From: Isoetes taiwanensis
Taxonomy: Eukaryota; Streptophyta; Lycopodiopsida; Isoetales; Isoetaceae
Length of the DNA stretch: 64,000 nucleotides
Reading direction: 5' to 3'
Assembly (NCBI GenBank): GCA_021234155.1
Contig: JAJEKV010000057.1
Coordinates: 2,759,821-2,823,820 of the forward strand
Made by a program: the position numbers and the translations under genes
Shown: one piece after another, positions 23,274-34,987 of the stretch
Numbering within the stretch: the first letter of the stretch is position 1
Layout: each line of letters begins with the position of its first letter
The notes under the pieces: generated by a model
What the model was told of the DNA's origin: nothing
Database searches by the model: none
Seen by the model: the letters and a program-made list of their open reading frames with translations, nothing else

Positions 23274-25500
23274 TTAGCTGATGTCAATCTCTAGAAGAGC
23301 TTTAAAGATGATGCCAAAGCTCACAAAGAAATGGTCTATGGTTTCATGAGTGTGGAAGTCTCCTCCGAGTACTACTGTGATTCCTCTGAATAGAATGTTT
23401 CTTTCTGTGATGTCTCGTAATGTTCTATCAAGTGCCTCAAATGCATGCTTATGTGCCATTGGAGCCTCATCCCATACAATCAGGCGTGTGGATCGTAGAA
23501 GTGTGGTTATTTCTGATTGTTTTGGTATATTACATGTTGAGTTCTCGTGGAGTTCCAATGGGATTTTGAATCGGGAGTGTGATGTTCTGCCTCCTTTTAA
23601 TAAGACAGATGCTATACCAGATGATGCTACTGCTAGAGCTATCTGCCCTTGGCTGCGTATGTGTTGTAGATGAACGTTTTCCCTGTACCTCTTGGCCCGT
23701 AGACAAAGTGTTGACGGGTTGTTCTTTGTTCTACATCTGTTATGATTTGATTGAACGCTTGTTGCTGCTCGGTGTTCAAGAGGTTTATTGATGTGTTGGC
23801 ATCTTCTGGAGTGACTTGATATGTCTCTTCTAAAATAAGTCTGTCTCTTGTGGGTTGTGGCTCTATGTTTGTGAATCCAAAGTCTTCTAGCGATTGGCCT
23901 GCTGCTCGCATGTGCTACTGTAATTCATGTAGTGCGCATTGTCTTGTATAGGGTGTGATTTGGCTAGTTGTGGTTCCTGTTGCAGTGTTTTGTTGTTGTT
24001 GGTAGTCTTCTGTCAGATGATGTTCGATGGTGTTCCAGAGGTCTTGTGGGTTAGTTGCATGATTGAGAATGAGAATGGTGGCAAATAATTGGTGTAGTGC
24101 GGGTGGCATTTGCCATGTGCAAGCTTCTTAGAGGGATCGGAGTATATCCGTATCATCATTTAGTAGGAGCAGTGTGTTGCATGCGTCTTTGAATGTCGGA
24201 TGTATTATGTTGTAGATAGTACGTAGATGTTCGAAGCTTGTAGCACTTGGTACGTTACTTAGGAGGAGGCGTAGGTAGAACCTTTCTCCTTCGTTTGGAT
24301 TTGTTGGCATGCGTTGATGGTTTTCTCTTGGTGTCTAGGTTTTGTTGGCTTTTTGCCAAGTATATGATGAGGGGAAATCTTGGTATAGAAGGTGGCGTGT
24401 GTCCTCTATTTCAGCATTTTTTTGAAAGTATCTTGTGAGTGTTGTGTGTGTGCCTCGTTGGAATGTGCTGTTGAGGTCGTCAGCGTCACTAAAGTGGAGG
24501 ACGTTCTGGTTAGGTAGATGTATGGCGAGTCTGACAACATGGGGTTCTTGTTCTTGTAAATCGTAGGATAGTATTCTCCATGAAGCCTCTATTGCAGAGG
24601 TAGGTAGTGGGCAATTTCATCCTGATTTGTTCCTACATGAGTTCTATTTATTGGGAGGTTTTGGTATTCTAAGGTTGTTGAGATCATGTCTGGACCTTTG
24701 TATATATATTTGTACAGGTATTTGATTGATTTAATATGGGTGCATATTTCTACATTGATATGGCATTTAAAGTATGAAGAGAGCCATGTATTGTGTGGTA
24801 TGACCCATCTATTGTCAATACGAATATGTGTCATCTATTGTCCATTGCGTATTATATATTGTCCATTGTCGCGGCGTCTGTATTTGACTTGGCCTTGGTG
24901 CACATTGGTTTCATTTTGGAATTCCTTTGGATAATGCTTTGTGCATCTTCCATCCTTCATGCATGGTGATGATGGATTTAAAGCTCCGCATGGTCCGTGT
25001 ATCATGCTCTTCGTGACAATGTTGTATAGCTCTGGGTTTGTTTGCTGGTCTGGGATTTCTGCAGAGACAACTTTGTCATAATCTGCGGCGGTTTGTGGTT
25101 TGTCACTGTGATGAACGATTAGGAGTAGGTGGGCATGTGGAAGGCCTCTCTTTTGGAATTCTATCACGTAGACTTTTTCGATTATTGTGCCTAGGATTTA
25201 TTTCTTTATCAATAAAGTTAATAGTTCCCTGAGTTTCATTTGGAATACGCGTGCTATAAGGTCAGGTCGGTCAGATGGTGTTTGTCTTTGGAGCAGTTCT
25301 CTTGTGATTTCTATCCAGTTTGGGTTTGCGGTCATGGTAATGAAGTAATTTGGTTTACCTAGTGTTCGTACAATGGCCATTGCGTCGAGGTATGGTTGGT
25401 TTGTATGTCTTGGCAAACCAATATGGCTTGATGGGAGGATGATACGTTGTCCTATATTTGATGTTGTTGTTGTTGGTTGGCCGATTGCATCCTCTAGAGG
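23274..25500 (-). pseudogene. Helitron Rep/PIF1-like helicase, multiply frameshifted
   Basis: Successive minus-strand frames keep the order of a Helitron replicase. 25500-25198 has the entry to Rep (GQRIILPSSHIGLPRHTNQP, then YFITMTANPNW). 25167-24835 has EFQKRGLPHAHLLL, with the HxH metal-binding pair of HUH nucleases. 24834-24589 has the two-tyrosine region (KYLYKYIYKG). 23911-23639 has helicase Walker A (GPRGTGKTF). 23558-23274 has Walker B and the following motif (VWDEAPM, TVVLGGDF). At least five frame breaks or stops separate these blocks, and helicase motifs after motif III are absent. The protein would nick, replicate and strand-transfer the element. This copy cannot. Confidence 0.85.
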
Positions 25501-26045
25501 TATTTTAATTATTTTTTAACAGTTATTCTTTGCCTCATTCATCTACACCTATTCATCAATAGTGATAAGTATGCTAATCAGAGTAAGGATCTATATCTAG
25601 AGAAGAAGTTTGCAGTGAATCTAATAGAAACATAAGATAGAAATTAATATTTGCCTTAGAAGTGAGGCATACCTCTGAAATGCAAGAAATCCAAAACTTA
25701 AATGGAAAGCAAGTCCTTCTGCTAACTGAATCTTATTGTTGCTGCAAGAAAAGAAGAGATTTATCAAACTCGCCATGCACATGCAAAGCTTTCACGTTTA
25801 AGAATGTTCAACAATATATAATTGACAATGCCAAAAAAAGATGCATAATGCTGCAATTGTGCTATTCGCGTTTCATTCAACAGATCTGGCTTCAATTCTC
25901 AAGATTAAAAGGATAATAATAATACTAACATGTTGAATTATCTTTGATGAAGAAACTTATTTACAATGTTGGTAATATGTACAGCACTCACTAATCCAGA
26001 CCATGATAATACATATTCACAATTAGCTAATAATTACAATCAGGT

Positions 26046-27584
26046 TTACAACAACTTCTGTGTTGCCTCCATCAACAGCACACATCCCATTGAATAATTC
26101 ACCTCGTCCATTTTTTCAACAATGTACCTGTTTCTGTCCACATCATTATATGTTTCTTTCTTTATTTTGATTCTAAATAGCAAGCTTTTAAAGAAGGATC
26201 CCTGCACAATCTTATTGGACTTTTTAATGTCTGTAAGCTTCCAAACATCCATTTGCTTTGCTGTACAACCAAATAGCTGCTCACCTATGTCTTGAAAAGC
26301 TGTCACCCATAAGTTTCCTATGTGGTCTGATAGCTGCAATGAAATTACATACCTGTAAGAGCACTCTTTCACACGGACATTACAACCACTGCAATGCCAC
26401 AACCCATCTTCCATAGCTCTCACCTTCTTGAAACATTGACGGTTCCCACATTTCAATGGCATGCTGCATATTAATTATGGTTCCCTTTAACTCAACTAAC
26501 ATCGGCTTCTCCACATCTCTAAGCGCCGCTTCGGATAGTTCAGACACAAATTTCAGAGAAGCACCTATAGTTAAAGGTTGCGAAGACATCGTCAGAGAAA
26601 CAGAAACACTCTTTTTGCCTTCTTTGACAAACCATGCCCTCAAGGCCCTAGCCTCTGGAATAAAAGGGTTTATTTGGACCTGGCTTGATTGAAGAGTAAC
26701 TAAAGATCTAGTTGCATAATCGCTCACCCTCGCCCCCCTTATCGCAACAATTGGCTCCCTATTCGCACGCATAGCCTCTTCAATTTTGGTTCCCTCTCGA
26801 AATGACACCTGACTCCACATAGTAATTTCAATTTGCTTACCAGATACATCTTTCATATGGATAATCCTGCGATCAACGGGGCTTCCGTTCTTTCGATGCA
26901 CATGTGATGCCTCCTCTACTGCACTGATAACACCAATCACATCCACTATAGAATCCTTTTCCTTGAATTCTAAGTCTGCAATGGATAAAAATTTATACAA
27001 ATGATGGAGAATATTCTTATCATCATCACATTCTTCAACTATTGAAGCATCTTGCAAATATAATTCCCATGCATGATTCGACTGATTAAAGGTCTTATTT
27101 GCTGGCTTAAACATGCCTCTCGATATATTGAAATCTTACCAATTCGGATATGCTTATCAAATTTTATGGCAAGGGCATTAAAACATACCACTCTAATCTC
27201 AGATGATTCAAAATCAATCACGTCAAAATGGAATAGAGTTCCAGCAACCTTGGACGAAGCGAACTTCTTCAGAGATACCCTCGCTATCACTCTACATTTA
27301 ATCTTCCAATTAAAGAGGTAAGGACTTAAACTACGAATAGGAACAATCACAGACTTTCTACTACTTGAAAATGAACATGGAACAGAAGAAGAAGGAACAC
27401 CAGAACATGGAGAATCACATGGAACAGAAGAGGGCACATTAGAAGGAACATCAGAACATGGAGAATTACATGGAACAAAAGATGGCACATTAGAAGAACA
27501 TGAACCATCGAATCCACCAGAACATGGAACCTCAGAGCATATGGCATCGGATACAGAAGAGGAGGAACGAACACTACCAGCCAT
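26046..27584 (-). pseudogene. RPA70-like single-strand DNA-binding protein of the Helitron
   Basis: Three frames make one replication protein A large-subunit-like chain. The ATG at 27584 opens a Ser/Pro/Cys-rich head with a repeated NVPS.VPC.SPCS unit. Then comes the first OB fold (IVPIRSLSPY...). The second frame (27114-26380) starts FKPANKTF and spans the second OB fold. The third (26462-26046) carries the zinc ribbon (CGNRQC ... WHCSGC) inside the third OB fold, ending in MEATQKLL. Breaks near 27118 and 26450 require one-base shifts, unless short introns explain them. Such proteins coat single-stranded DNA. Helitron-borne copies are thought to assist rolling-circle transposition. It is not the host RPA gene, because it lacks the N-terminal DBD-F region and is broken. 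Confidence 0.8.
27390..27500 (-). repeat. ~51-bp tandem repeat inside the RPA-like gene
   Basis: Two to three imperfect ~51-bp units (ACATGGAGAATYACATGGAA on the plus strand) encode the repeated NVPSxVPCxSPCSxVPS head of the RPA-like protein. The frame is kept across units, so the expansion arose while the frame was translated or was neutral in phase. Confidence 0.6.
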
Positions 27585-27848
27585 TGCAAAAACCAAAAAC
27601 TGTCTAACAAACACTAACCTAGAATCTGAAACTATCATGCCATTAGCTCTGAGGTCTGCTTTTATACAATCGCCTAGTCCAAATCCACATCCATGATTCA
27701 ATTGCATGGCAAGAATCAGACACCTAGAACCTTCAAGTTGCAATCTCGGATAGAAATCGGCTGATCGTGGAAGCACCGTGCATGCAGAGAAACCATAAAC
27801 CCTGGAATATCTTCGAAGACCATTGCTCCTGATTTTTGGAACAACCAT

Positions 27849-28526
27849 AAAACATTCCGGCCATCAGAAAAAACAACAATCTTAGAAAATCAAGTTAAAA
27901 AAAATCCAAAAAACTTTTCTGCCACACCGGATACTTTCAAATTAACAAGATTGATAGGTAGGATTTTTTCTTGTACAAATAATAAGTTATAGGAGTTTTT
28001 ATTAATATGGTTAGTTAGTATCGAATGAGTTCAGGAACCAAGGAACAAATTCCACATGGAAACTTCACATCTCATTACAGAGAGCTAATATGGAAGACTT
28101 TTACTTTGCGACAGTAAGCTACTCATTGATAAAATATTACTTATTAGAGGCACATTTTCCTAGGAACATGACCTGTTGTTTTGTGTTATTTTTGCTAGAA
28201 TTTAATACTATATTGTGCTTTCTTTGTAGGCTACAAATTTGTTTTAGTATCCTTTTGTTTATGAGATCTGAAGGAAATTTTTCGAACCAAAATTTTATTA
28301 GCCCCATTCAAATCTACAGATGCCTGTTCTTCCTAAGGCTAGAATGAATTTTTCCCATTCATTTCAAATACTTTGTCGTATATTGAGGTGAACCGCTCCC
28401 TCTTTTAATATCTTAATAACAACCTGGCCCTCCAAGTTTTAATACTGAGATCAGATTCAGCTGTTGGTTGCTTTGGTGTTACCCACTAGTAAGTAACACA
28501 TTAAAAAGCGCCAAATGGTCATAAAC
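27849..28526. other. no gene recognised
   Basis: AT-rich DNA. An 85-codon frame (28090-28347, +) shows no recognisable domain and is hydrophobic throughout, as expected from T-rich sequence. Confidence 0.4.
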
Positions 28527-29457
28527 AGGGGAGGGTGCCCATAAACCGCCCACTTAAGTGAAAAAAGTTTATTAGGATGGGTTTATTTCTTTAATCTCTT
28601 ATTTTGAAATAATATTATGAAATTTCAAAGTTTAGCCTTCAATTGATAATAAGTACGAGTCCTTTAGACAAATTGGAAGGTAGCTATAAAGATTTTAAGT
28701 TGTATGGTAATTTTGACACCGATAGACCCCCAATGCCCTTCAATGGACTACCAAATGGACCACTAAATACTCACAATTGACCTTCATTGGACCACAATTG
28801 CCCATCAATAGACCATGCATTTATCTCAATTTTTAATAGTTTTTAAGGTGGGCTACTAAAGGGCAAAGGTGGGCTATTAAAGGGCAAAAATGAGCTATCA
28901 AATGGTAAAAAGTGGGCTAGTAATGGGCAAAAAGTGGGACATTGAAGCAGAGTTGGTGAAATGTAACGTTCCTACCCGACATGCCCGACATGCCCTTAAC
29001 CAACTGGACAAAACCGTCTAGACATTTATGAGTAGTCGCTTCTACCCATTTATGCCGGTGTCACGGGAACGCCCCACAGACACATTCAAGGATCGAATAC
29101 TCGAGCGGTCTACCATGGGCCTGTTACAGTCTCTTCCACTAGAACTATGCTCGTCCTCGAGCATCCAAGGCTATACATGTCTATGTCATACCGTCACAAT
29201 GATTACCAAGTCTTTGCAAATTACCCATGCATATAGGCACCCATGGAGACTCGAACTCGAAACCTGCTCTGATACCAACTGTACGTTCCTAACCGACATG
29301 CCCTTAACCAACTGGGCAAAACCGTCTAGACATTTATGAGTAGTCGCTTCTACCCATTTATGCCGGTGTCTCGGGAAAGCCCCACATGCACATTCAAGGA
29401 TCGAATACTCGAGCGGTCTACCATGGGCCCGTTACATGAAAGAAGGGCACCCTCCCC
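28527..29457. mobile_element. MITE-like element with 13-bp inverted ends, hosting TRIM copy B
   Basis: GGGGAGGGTGCCC at 28527 and its perfect inverse GGGCACCCTCCCC ending at 29457 bracket the segment. Subterminal motifs recur on both sides: GCCCACTT near the left end, and several GTGGGCTA..AAAGGGCAA units near 28850-28940 on the right. Without the inserted TRIM it would be ~450 bp. No coding sequence and no certain target duplication are seen. Confidence 0.5.
28962..29436 (-). mobile_element. TRIM (miniature LTR retrotransposon), copy B, complete
   Basis: A complete 475-bp element with 5-bp target duplication TGAAA (28957-28961 and 29437-29441). In plus coordinates the LTRs are 28962-29128 and 29280-29436, each TGTAACG-like at one end and GTTACA at the other. 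On the minus strand the primer-binding site TGGTATCAGAGC (29266-29277 complement), matching initiator tRNA-Met, follows one LTR directly. A purine tract precedes the other. The ~150-bp interior codes for nothing, so reverse transcriptase must come from another element. Confidence 0.9.
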
Positions 29458-29978
29458 TAGCTTGTTATGAAAACCACCATAAAACTCTCTTCTTCGGCAT
29501 GGCCTCACATGGATTAGGTTTAGACCAAGTTGTTCTAAATTCTTTAGATTCCTTAATGAACCTGGAATTCTAAGGATTGAGATAAACCCAGTAAAAATAT
29601 GATGAAGGTGGGCTTCCATAGGATTATTCCCTAAAAGAGAAAATTTTAACTACACCCTTTTGGGGGAGGGAGGGGGAAATCCATAATCTATGCATCAACC
29701 CATCTACCACCAGGACCATGATCCGCCCACCTTAGGCTATGATTCGCTCACTGCAGCTCATGATATATGATGCACAAATTCTTTTGAGAGTAATTAGAAA
29801 CATGTTCAATCTAGAGAAAACTACCTGCAAATGCCTCTAAGATTTTAAATTTACCGGAAAGTTTGCTTGGCTGAGATTCTGCTCCCATCTCCAACCCCGT
29901 GGTGACACGTGTCATTGTTTTCAGCCCTGAAAGTGGCCTAAAATTGCACTAGAATATGGTCGCTTCTTATCGTGACTG

Positions 29979-30033
29979 CCCCTCTCCCCGCCCCCCTGGG
30001 GGCACGGGTCACCCCCCCTCCCCCCGCCCCCCT
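29979..30033. other. C-rich tract with G-quadruplex potential on the minus strand
   Basis: Runs of C on the plus strand (CCCCTCTCCCCGCCCCCC, CCCCCCCTCCCCCCGCCCCCC split over two groups) give at least five runs of four or more G on the minus strand within 55 bp. This satisfies the usual quadruplex pattern. It stands out sharply against AT-rich surroundings. Confidence 0.6.
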
Positions 30034-30163
30034 GTGTCAGTGTGACATTGCCATGTGTCATGCCGGACGGGCCCCTTTAGCGTCGGATGCTGGCAGGGCT
30101 TCACCACGTGTGTTTCCAGTTGACATTATATGGACGTCCTGTGGCCATTATGGGTTGCTCCTA

Positions 30164-30284
30164 TGCATTAGCCATGTTCCCTGCTGTCATACAACTAGTG
30201 TCTGTAGCTGTGCAACAGAGTTTCGCTATGTGTTAGCCCTGTTGCCCGCTGTCATGCAACTGGTATCTATAGTTGTGCAACAGA
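30164..30284 (+). repeat. ~60-bp tandem duplication
   Basis: Two imperfect units, each running from a TGTTSCCYGCTGTCAT block to TGTGCAACAG, lie directly upstream of the second pogo-like coding region. They could be subterminal repeats of that element. No inverted terminal repeat was confirmed. Confidence 0.55.
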
Positions 30285-30415
30285 TTTACACACTCGTGGT
30301 TGTGTTAAGAACACTGATCTTGCCAATTCGAAAGTAGAATTCAATGCCCCTTGCTTGAATTCGTACCCATTTTAGCACTCAATTATCGGAGGCCAATTCG
30401 AGCTCCCGCTATGGC

Positions 30416-33122
30416 CCCCAACAGGATAAAGGGCAGCTTCAACTTTCAATTTTCAAGCTTCTCGACATCAGGCTGTGAGGAGCATGACAACAGACATGGT
30501 TTCCACAAGAGGCCGCAGGGAGGTCGATGGTGAAGCCAGCAACAGGGTACCTACAACGAGGAAAAGGGTCACTGCGTCCAGGAGGAAGCGTCGGACACCA
30601 CAAATCAGTGCTGCATCCCCCACAATGCCACGGAGGCCAACTAAACGGGGGCAATGGACTGGAGATCAAATGGCCAACATATTGAGGTTAGTGAGTATGG
30701 TATATCTGTTAGAGAGGCATCTTGAAGGTCTGAAACCCCCGAGTCAACAATAAGGGACTGACTGGCCGTATATCTCATAAACAAACTGGTAATCCTCAAA
30801 TTCTAACAACTCTACAAGAGGAAGAATTAGTTAACTGGGCACTTTCTAGGGCTGAGCAGGGAATGGTGGTTACACTCTCAGCTGTCAAAGAGGGGGCAGC
30901 ACAAATGGCTATGGAAGGGAATAACTCATATCTCCATGGGGTTCCTAGTAGTAAATGTAATGTTTCTAACCGATATGCCCTTAACCAACTGGGCAAAACC
31001 GTCTATACATTTACGCCGGTGTCTCAGGAACGCCCCACAGGCACATTCAAGGATTGAATACTCGAGCGGTCTACCATAGGCCCGTTACAGTCTCTCCCAC
31101 TAGAACTATGTTCATCCTCGAGCATCCAAGGCTATACCATATCTATGTCATACCATGTCACAATGATTACCAAGTCTTTACAAATTACCCATGCATATAA
31201 GCATCCATGGAGACCCGAACTCGAGCTCTGGTACCAACTGTAACGTTCATAACCGACATGCCCTTGACCAACTGGGCAAAACCGTCTAGACGTTTATGAG
31301 TAGTCGCTTCTACCCATTTATGCCGGTGTCTTCGGGAACGCCCCACAGGCACATTCAAGGATCGAATACTCGATCGGTCTACCATGAGCCCCTTACAGTA
31401 AATGGTGGAAAATATTCAATCAAAGACATCCAGAGGTTGCACTAAGAAGAGCAGAGATACTAGATATAGCTCGGGCGCGTGCTATGACACAGCAGAACTT
31501 GGATAACTTCTATGCTGGTCTGAGGCAGATCTATGACAAGTTTGATTTCCCGGCCTCTAGGATTTGGAATGCTGATGAGACTGAATCCAAGCTGGGAAGG
31601 TAAAGGGTATGAAGATCATAGGGAGGAAAGGGGAGAATAGGGTAAGTGAGGTTGTCATGAACAATAAGGGAATGGGTTACAATAAATGCTGAAGGGTTCA
31701 AGATACCTAATATGTACATCTCAAGGGTACCCGGATGAGGCAAGATAACATTGCCAGATGTGAGGAAGGGGCAATTCAGGCTGTTCAGCCCTCATCTTGC
31801 ATGACTACAGAATTGTTCTTGTTTGTCACATCTTGTTGCTAGGGTCCTAGGTGGAGTATCCCCATCAAGGCCACACCTTATAATATTGTATGGCCATGGC
31901 AGCCATGTAGAGTTAGAAGTAATTTTGGCAGCTAAAGGAATGGGCATTCATTTTGCCCTTCTGCCAGCCCACACATCCCATAGGTTACAACCTTTGGATA
32001 TGGCATGCTTTGCACCATGCAATGCAGCATTCAAAAGGTTGAGGTTTTCCTATATGGTCAGCAAGGGGAGGATAGAGCCAATGAGGCAGGACATTGCAGA
32101 GCTCATTTCACAGGCCATTGGATCAGACTGACACCTAGGAACATCAAGGTGGGTTTTAGAGCAACTGGGATATGGTCTTTCAACTCATATAAGGTTGAGC
32201 CAAGCCAGGAAAGTGGCAGGTTTGGTAGGGTGCCTATAGAGCAGATTATGCAAAGTGAGGACCAGGAAGAGGCTGCCAACTTAGAGGATGAGGAATTGGA
32301 ACAATTCAACATGGCTGATTTGCAACAGTTATGGGAGGCACAATAGCCTACTGGTGAGGCATGGTGGTCAACAGCCAATTGGTGAGCATACACATGGAAT
32401 TGAGGGTGTGGACATTGCAGGTCATGGTGTGCATCCATCTCAGTGAGGAGGAGCACAAGTTGGTAACCATGAGGCCATCGATGCAACCTTGAAGCCCTCT
32501 CTGCAACCTGTGTTGCGCTCATGTCATGGGAGAAACACAGGCAGATGTGCAGCAGGCTGAAAACCTGAGGACATCACAGGCCTATGTGCAGCAATCTCAG
32601 GCCATGAGGGCAAGGAAGAGGGGTTTAGGTCTAGATCTGAGTGGGAGGGTGCACATCTCTAGTGATGGATTCTTGAGGCCTTGGCCGCTGAGAGGTCTAG
32701 AAGGGTTGAGGCTGAGAGACTAAAACATGAGCAAGTTGCAGCCAGGAAAATCAAAGTTGCTAGAAGGAAATTGGAAAGGCTAGAGGCTGCCAAGAGAGCA
32801 CAAGAAAATAAAGAAAGGGAAAATAAGAAGAAGGTAGACTGCATTTGAAGCCTCTATTACAAGACTTAGAGAATTCATGTACCCTAGAGGCCTTTCAAGA
32901 GTGGCTGCAGTCTTTAGCTTCCAGAGGCCAATGAGTGAAGAGGTGAGAAACAGGATGAGGCTAAGACAAGGGATGAGTCCAATTAGGGCCCCAGTAGTCA
33001 AAACATCATTCATTTGTTTTGGGTCCATTTTTGCAGCTACAATATCAGATGCTTTCTTCTTGACTGAGAGACATGAGGTCAAAATTGCAACATGCAATGG
33101 ATGGGATCAACATCAGGTTTAA
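30416..33122 (+). pseudogene. second pogo-like transposase, inactivated, split by TRIM copy C
   Basis: A plus-strand relative of the element at 15.9-19.6 kb. 30475-30950 gives a basic head and the psq helix-turn-helix (KRGQWTGDQMANILRLV, then STIRDWL across a frame break) and EEELVNWALSRAEQGM. A TRIM interrupts at 30956-31397. Beyond it the frame resumes with WWKIFNQRHPEVALRRAEIL, then RIWNADET, and LQPLDMACF at the third catalytic position. The second catalytic aspartate is replaced: LIILYGHGSHVE has Y where the relative has D. Frame breaks occur near 31590, 31680, 31830, 32130 and after 32346. The C-terminal basic region continues to about 33122. Nothing functional can be made from it. Confidence 0.85.
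30956..31397 (-). mobile_element. TRIM (miniature LTR retrotransposon), copy C, complete
   Basis: A 442-bp element inserted in the dead pogo transposase with target duplication GTAAA (30951-30955 and 31398-31402). LTRs lie at 30956-31089 and 31239-31397. The first is ~25 bp shorter through loss of the stretch containing GAGTAGTCGCTTC. The primer-binding site is diverged (complement of GCTCTGGTACCA, one change). Same family and orientation as copy B 1.5 kb away. The two transposase halves join in phase once it is discounted, so it inserted after the pogo copy. Confidence 0.9.
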
Positions 33123-34364
33123 AAATTAGTTTATGCAGTATATACAAAGCATTCTTCAAGTTCATCCAGATTGGTTTAGTGGAGCCAAAAGATTTGTGCA
33201 TTTAATTTCATCCCATTGCAATACAACAATCGTGCATTTCTTTCAGTTGTTGTGCATTTCTTTATTTTCATTCGGGGTAACAATGGCAACTGCAAAAGCG
33301 TTTTGCACCCTCTGATTTAATATGGTACTTCTAGAGTTGCCATTTAGTCATTGCTTCTTCGGTGCCTTCCTCATGAAGGTACTGCATCTTTTGCCTTTGA
33401 AGAACCCTTTGGTGATGGTTCAGAAGCTGCACGTGGCATATCTTCGAGAAGGTTGCCCAAGGAAACACACACATATTCATACACTACTAGCTATGAGTTG
33501 AGCATTAATGATGACAGCCCTTACAAAACATCTAGAAATCCTGTAAGCATTTAAAAATCTCCAAGTATTTTACATCTAAGATAATCAGTCCAGTGAGGTA
33601 AACATTTTGTGGTCATAGCAAGTGTCTTCTTCAATATCACCATTGCCATACACAACATCTGATATGGGCAGGACAATTACCTTGGTATTTATACACTGTT
33701 CATTCTGATGTAGTATCTATATTGGCTTCATAGTTTGTGTATTGAAGGTGTATTTGGAAGGCCTTAAAGATGCCGAATATTCAACAACATGTAATGTCAA
33801 ATTCTCTACCATTCAGTGTCACTCTTGATCAAGGTTGGGTTTATTTTAAGCAATTATATGACTCGGACTGTATTTATTTACTTGAATTGTTCCTCTCATG
33901 TACCAGTGCATCAGGAAACATCCTTAGTTCTGTATCAAGGCTAACTGATGCAATGTTGTTGCCAATGAGGACGAAGCCAAGGCAGAGCTTTCTTCAATTT
34001 TCTATAAAGGTTGAGCTGGTGTCGTATTCTTACATAATACTCCAAATACTGCAGATATTATATTAGTTGCTTCTTTCTCATGTAATAACATGATAGGAAC
34101 GTGCTATAGAAAGGCTCATCTGATGCGACGTTTTTCTTAAAGGAAGGGGATTTGTCTGATGCTACACTGGTGTCGAATGTGGAGTCGAATCACAAATGGA
34201 TTCTTTTATAGTCTTGTGGTTTATGTAGAAGAACATAAGAAGAGCGACAAGACTTCTATAAAGCAAGAAGGGCATCCAGCAGTGATAACTACTTAGCTAA
34301 CTGTTTCAAACATATCTTCAGTAGTGTCCTATTTGTGGGGCCATCTATTATAGCCATCCTGACT

Positions 34365-34470
34365 CAAAGCAAGCATAATTTATCCCATTATCCCATGATG
34401 CCCCAACTCAAAGCAAGAATAACTTATCGCATGATGCCTTGACTCAAAGCAAGAATAACTTGGTAAACCA
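34365..34470 (+). repeat. ~38-bp tandem repeat, about 3 copies
   Basis: Units contain ACTCAAAGCAAGAATAACTT followed by a CATGATGCC block. The copies are separated by small indels and lie in the unassigned stretch. Confidence 0.65.
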
Positions 34471-34756
34471 CATTGCCAGGATAACTTGGCCTTACCAAGC
34501 CACATAAAGTAGTTGTAGGAAAGTGCTGAATAATATTCTGCTCCTGGACAACATGATAATCGTCTTAAATGTCTACTGGCTATGCAATCCACAAGGCCAA
34601 CATCTGTAGCGAATAAAAAATCATGGATCTCTATAGATAAACAGAACATGGACCCTTATAGATGTATCGCTGAATGTGTTGCCCTTATATTATAGATCTG
34701 ATGCAGACATGCACAACTCTACTATTGAAATGCATAGAAACAGTGATAACGTTTGA

Positions 34757-34987
34757 AGCATGTTGAATACATCTAGAGGAGATGGATGCATTATTGCATG
34801 TTAAAGAACAGCAAGGTTACTATGAAGCATGGAGAGTTACTAACTCATGCAGAGATGGAAAGTTACTATCAAAATGTTTGTAGGATGTTGAATACATCTG
34901 GAGGAGATGGATACATTTCTGCATGTTAAAGAACATCAAGGTTACTATGAAACATGGAGAATTACTAACTCATGCAGAGATGGACAG
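34757..34987 (+). repeat. ~127-bp tandem duplication
   Basis: 34757-34860 recurs at 34884-34987, starting GATGTTGAATACATCT or GCATGTTGAATACATC, with about 90% identity by eye. Non-coding. Confidence 0.75.

Larger units (their letters stand above)
23274..27584 (-). mobile_element. Helitron remnant (Rep/helicase plus RPA70-like gene)
   Basis: A minus-strand rolling-circle transposon remnant. In transcription order it carries an RPA70-like gene (27584-26046), an AT-rich gap, then Rep and a PIF1-type helicase (25500-23274). RPA genes accompany Rep/Hel in many plant Helitrons. Neither the 5' TC nor the 3' hairpin-CTRR end was identified, so the true limits are unknown. The Rep N-terminus and the helicase C-terminal motifs are missing from the window's copy. 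Confidence 0.75.
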
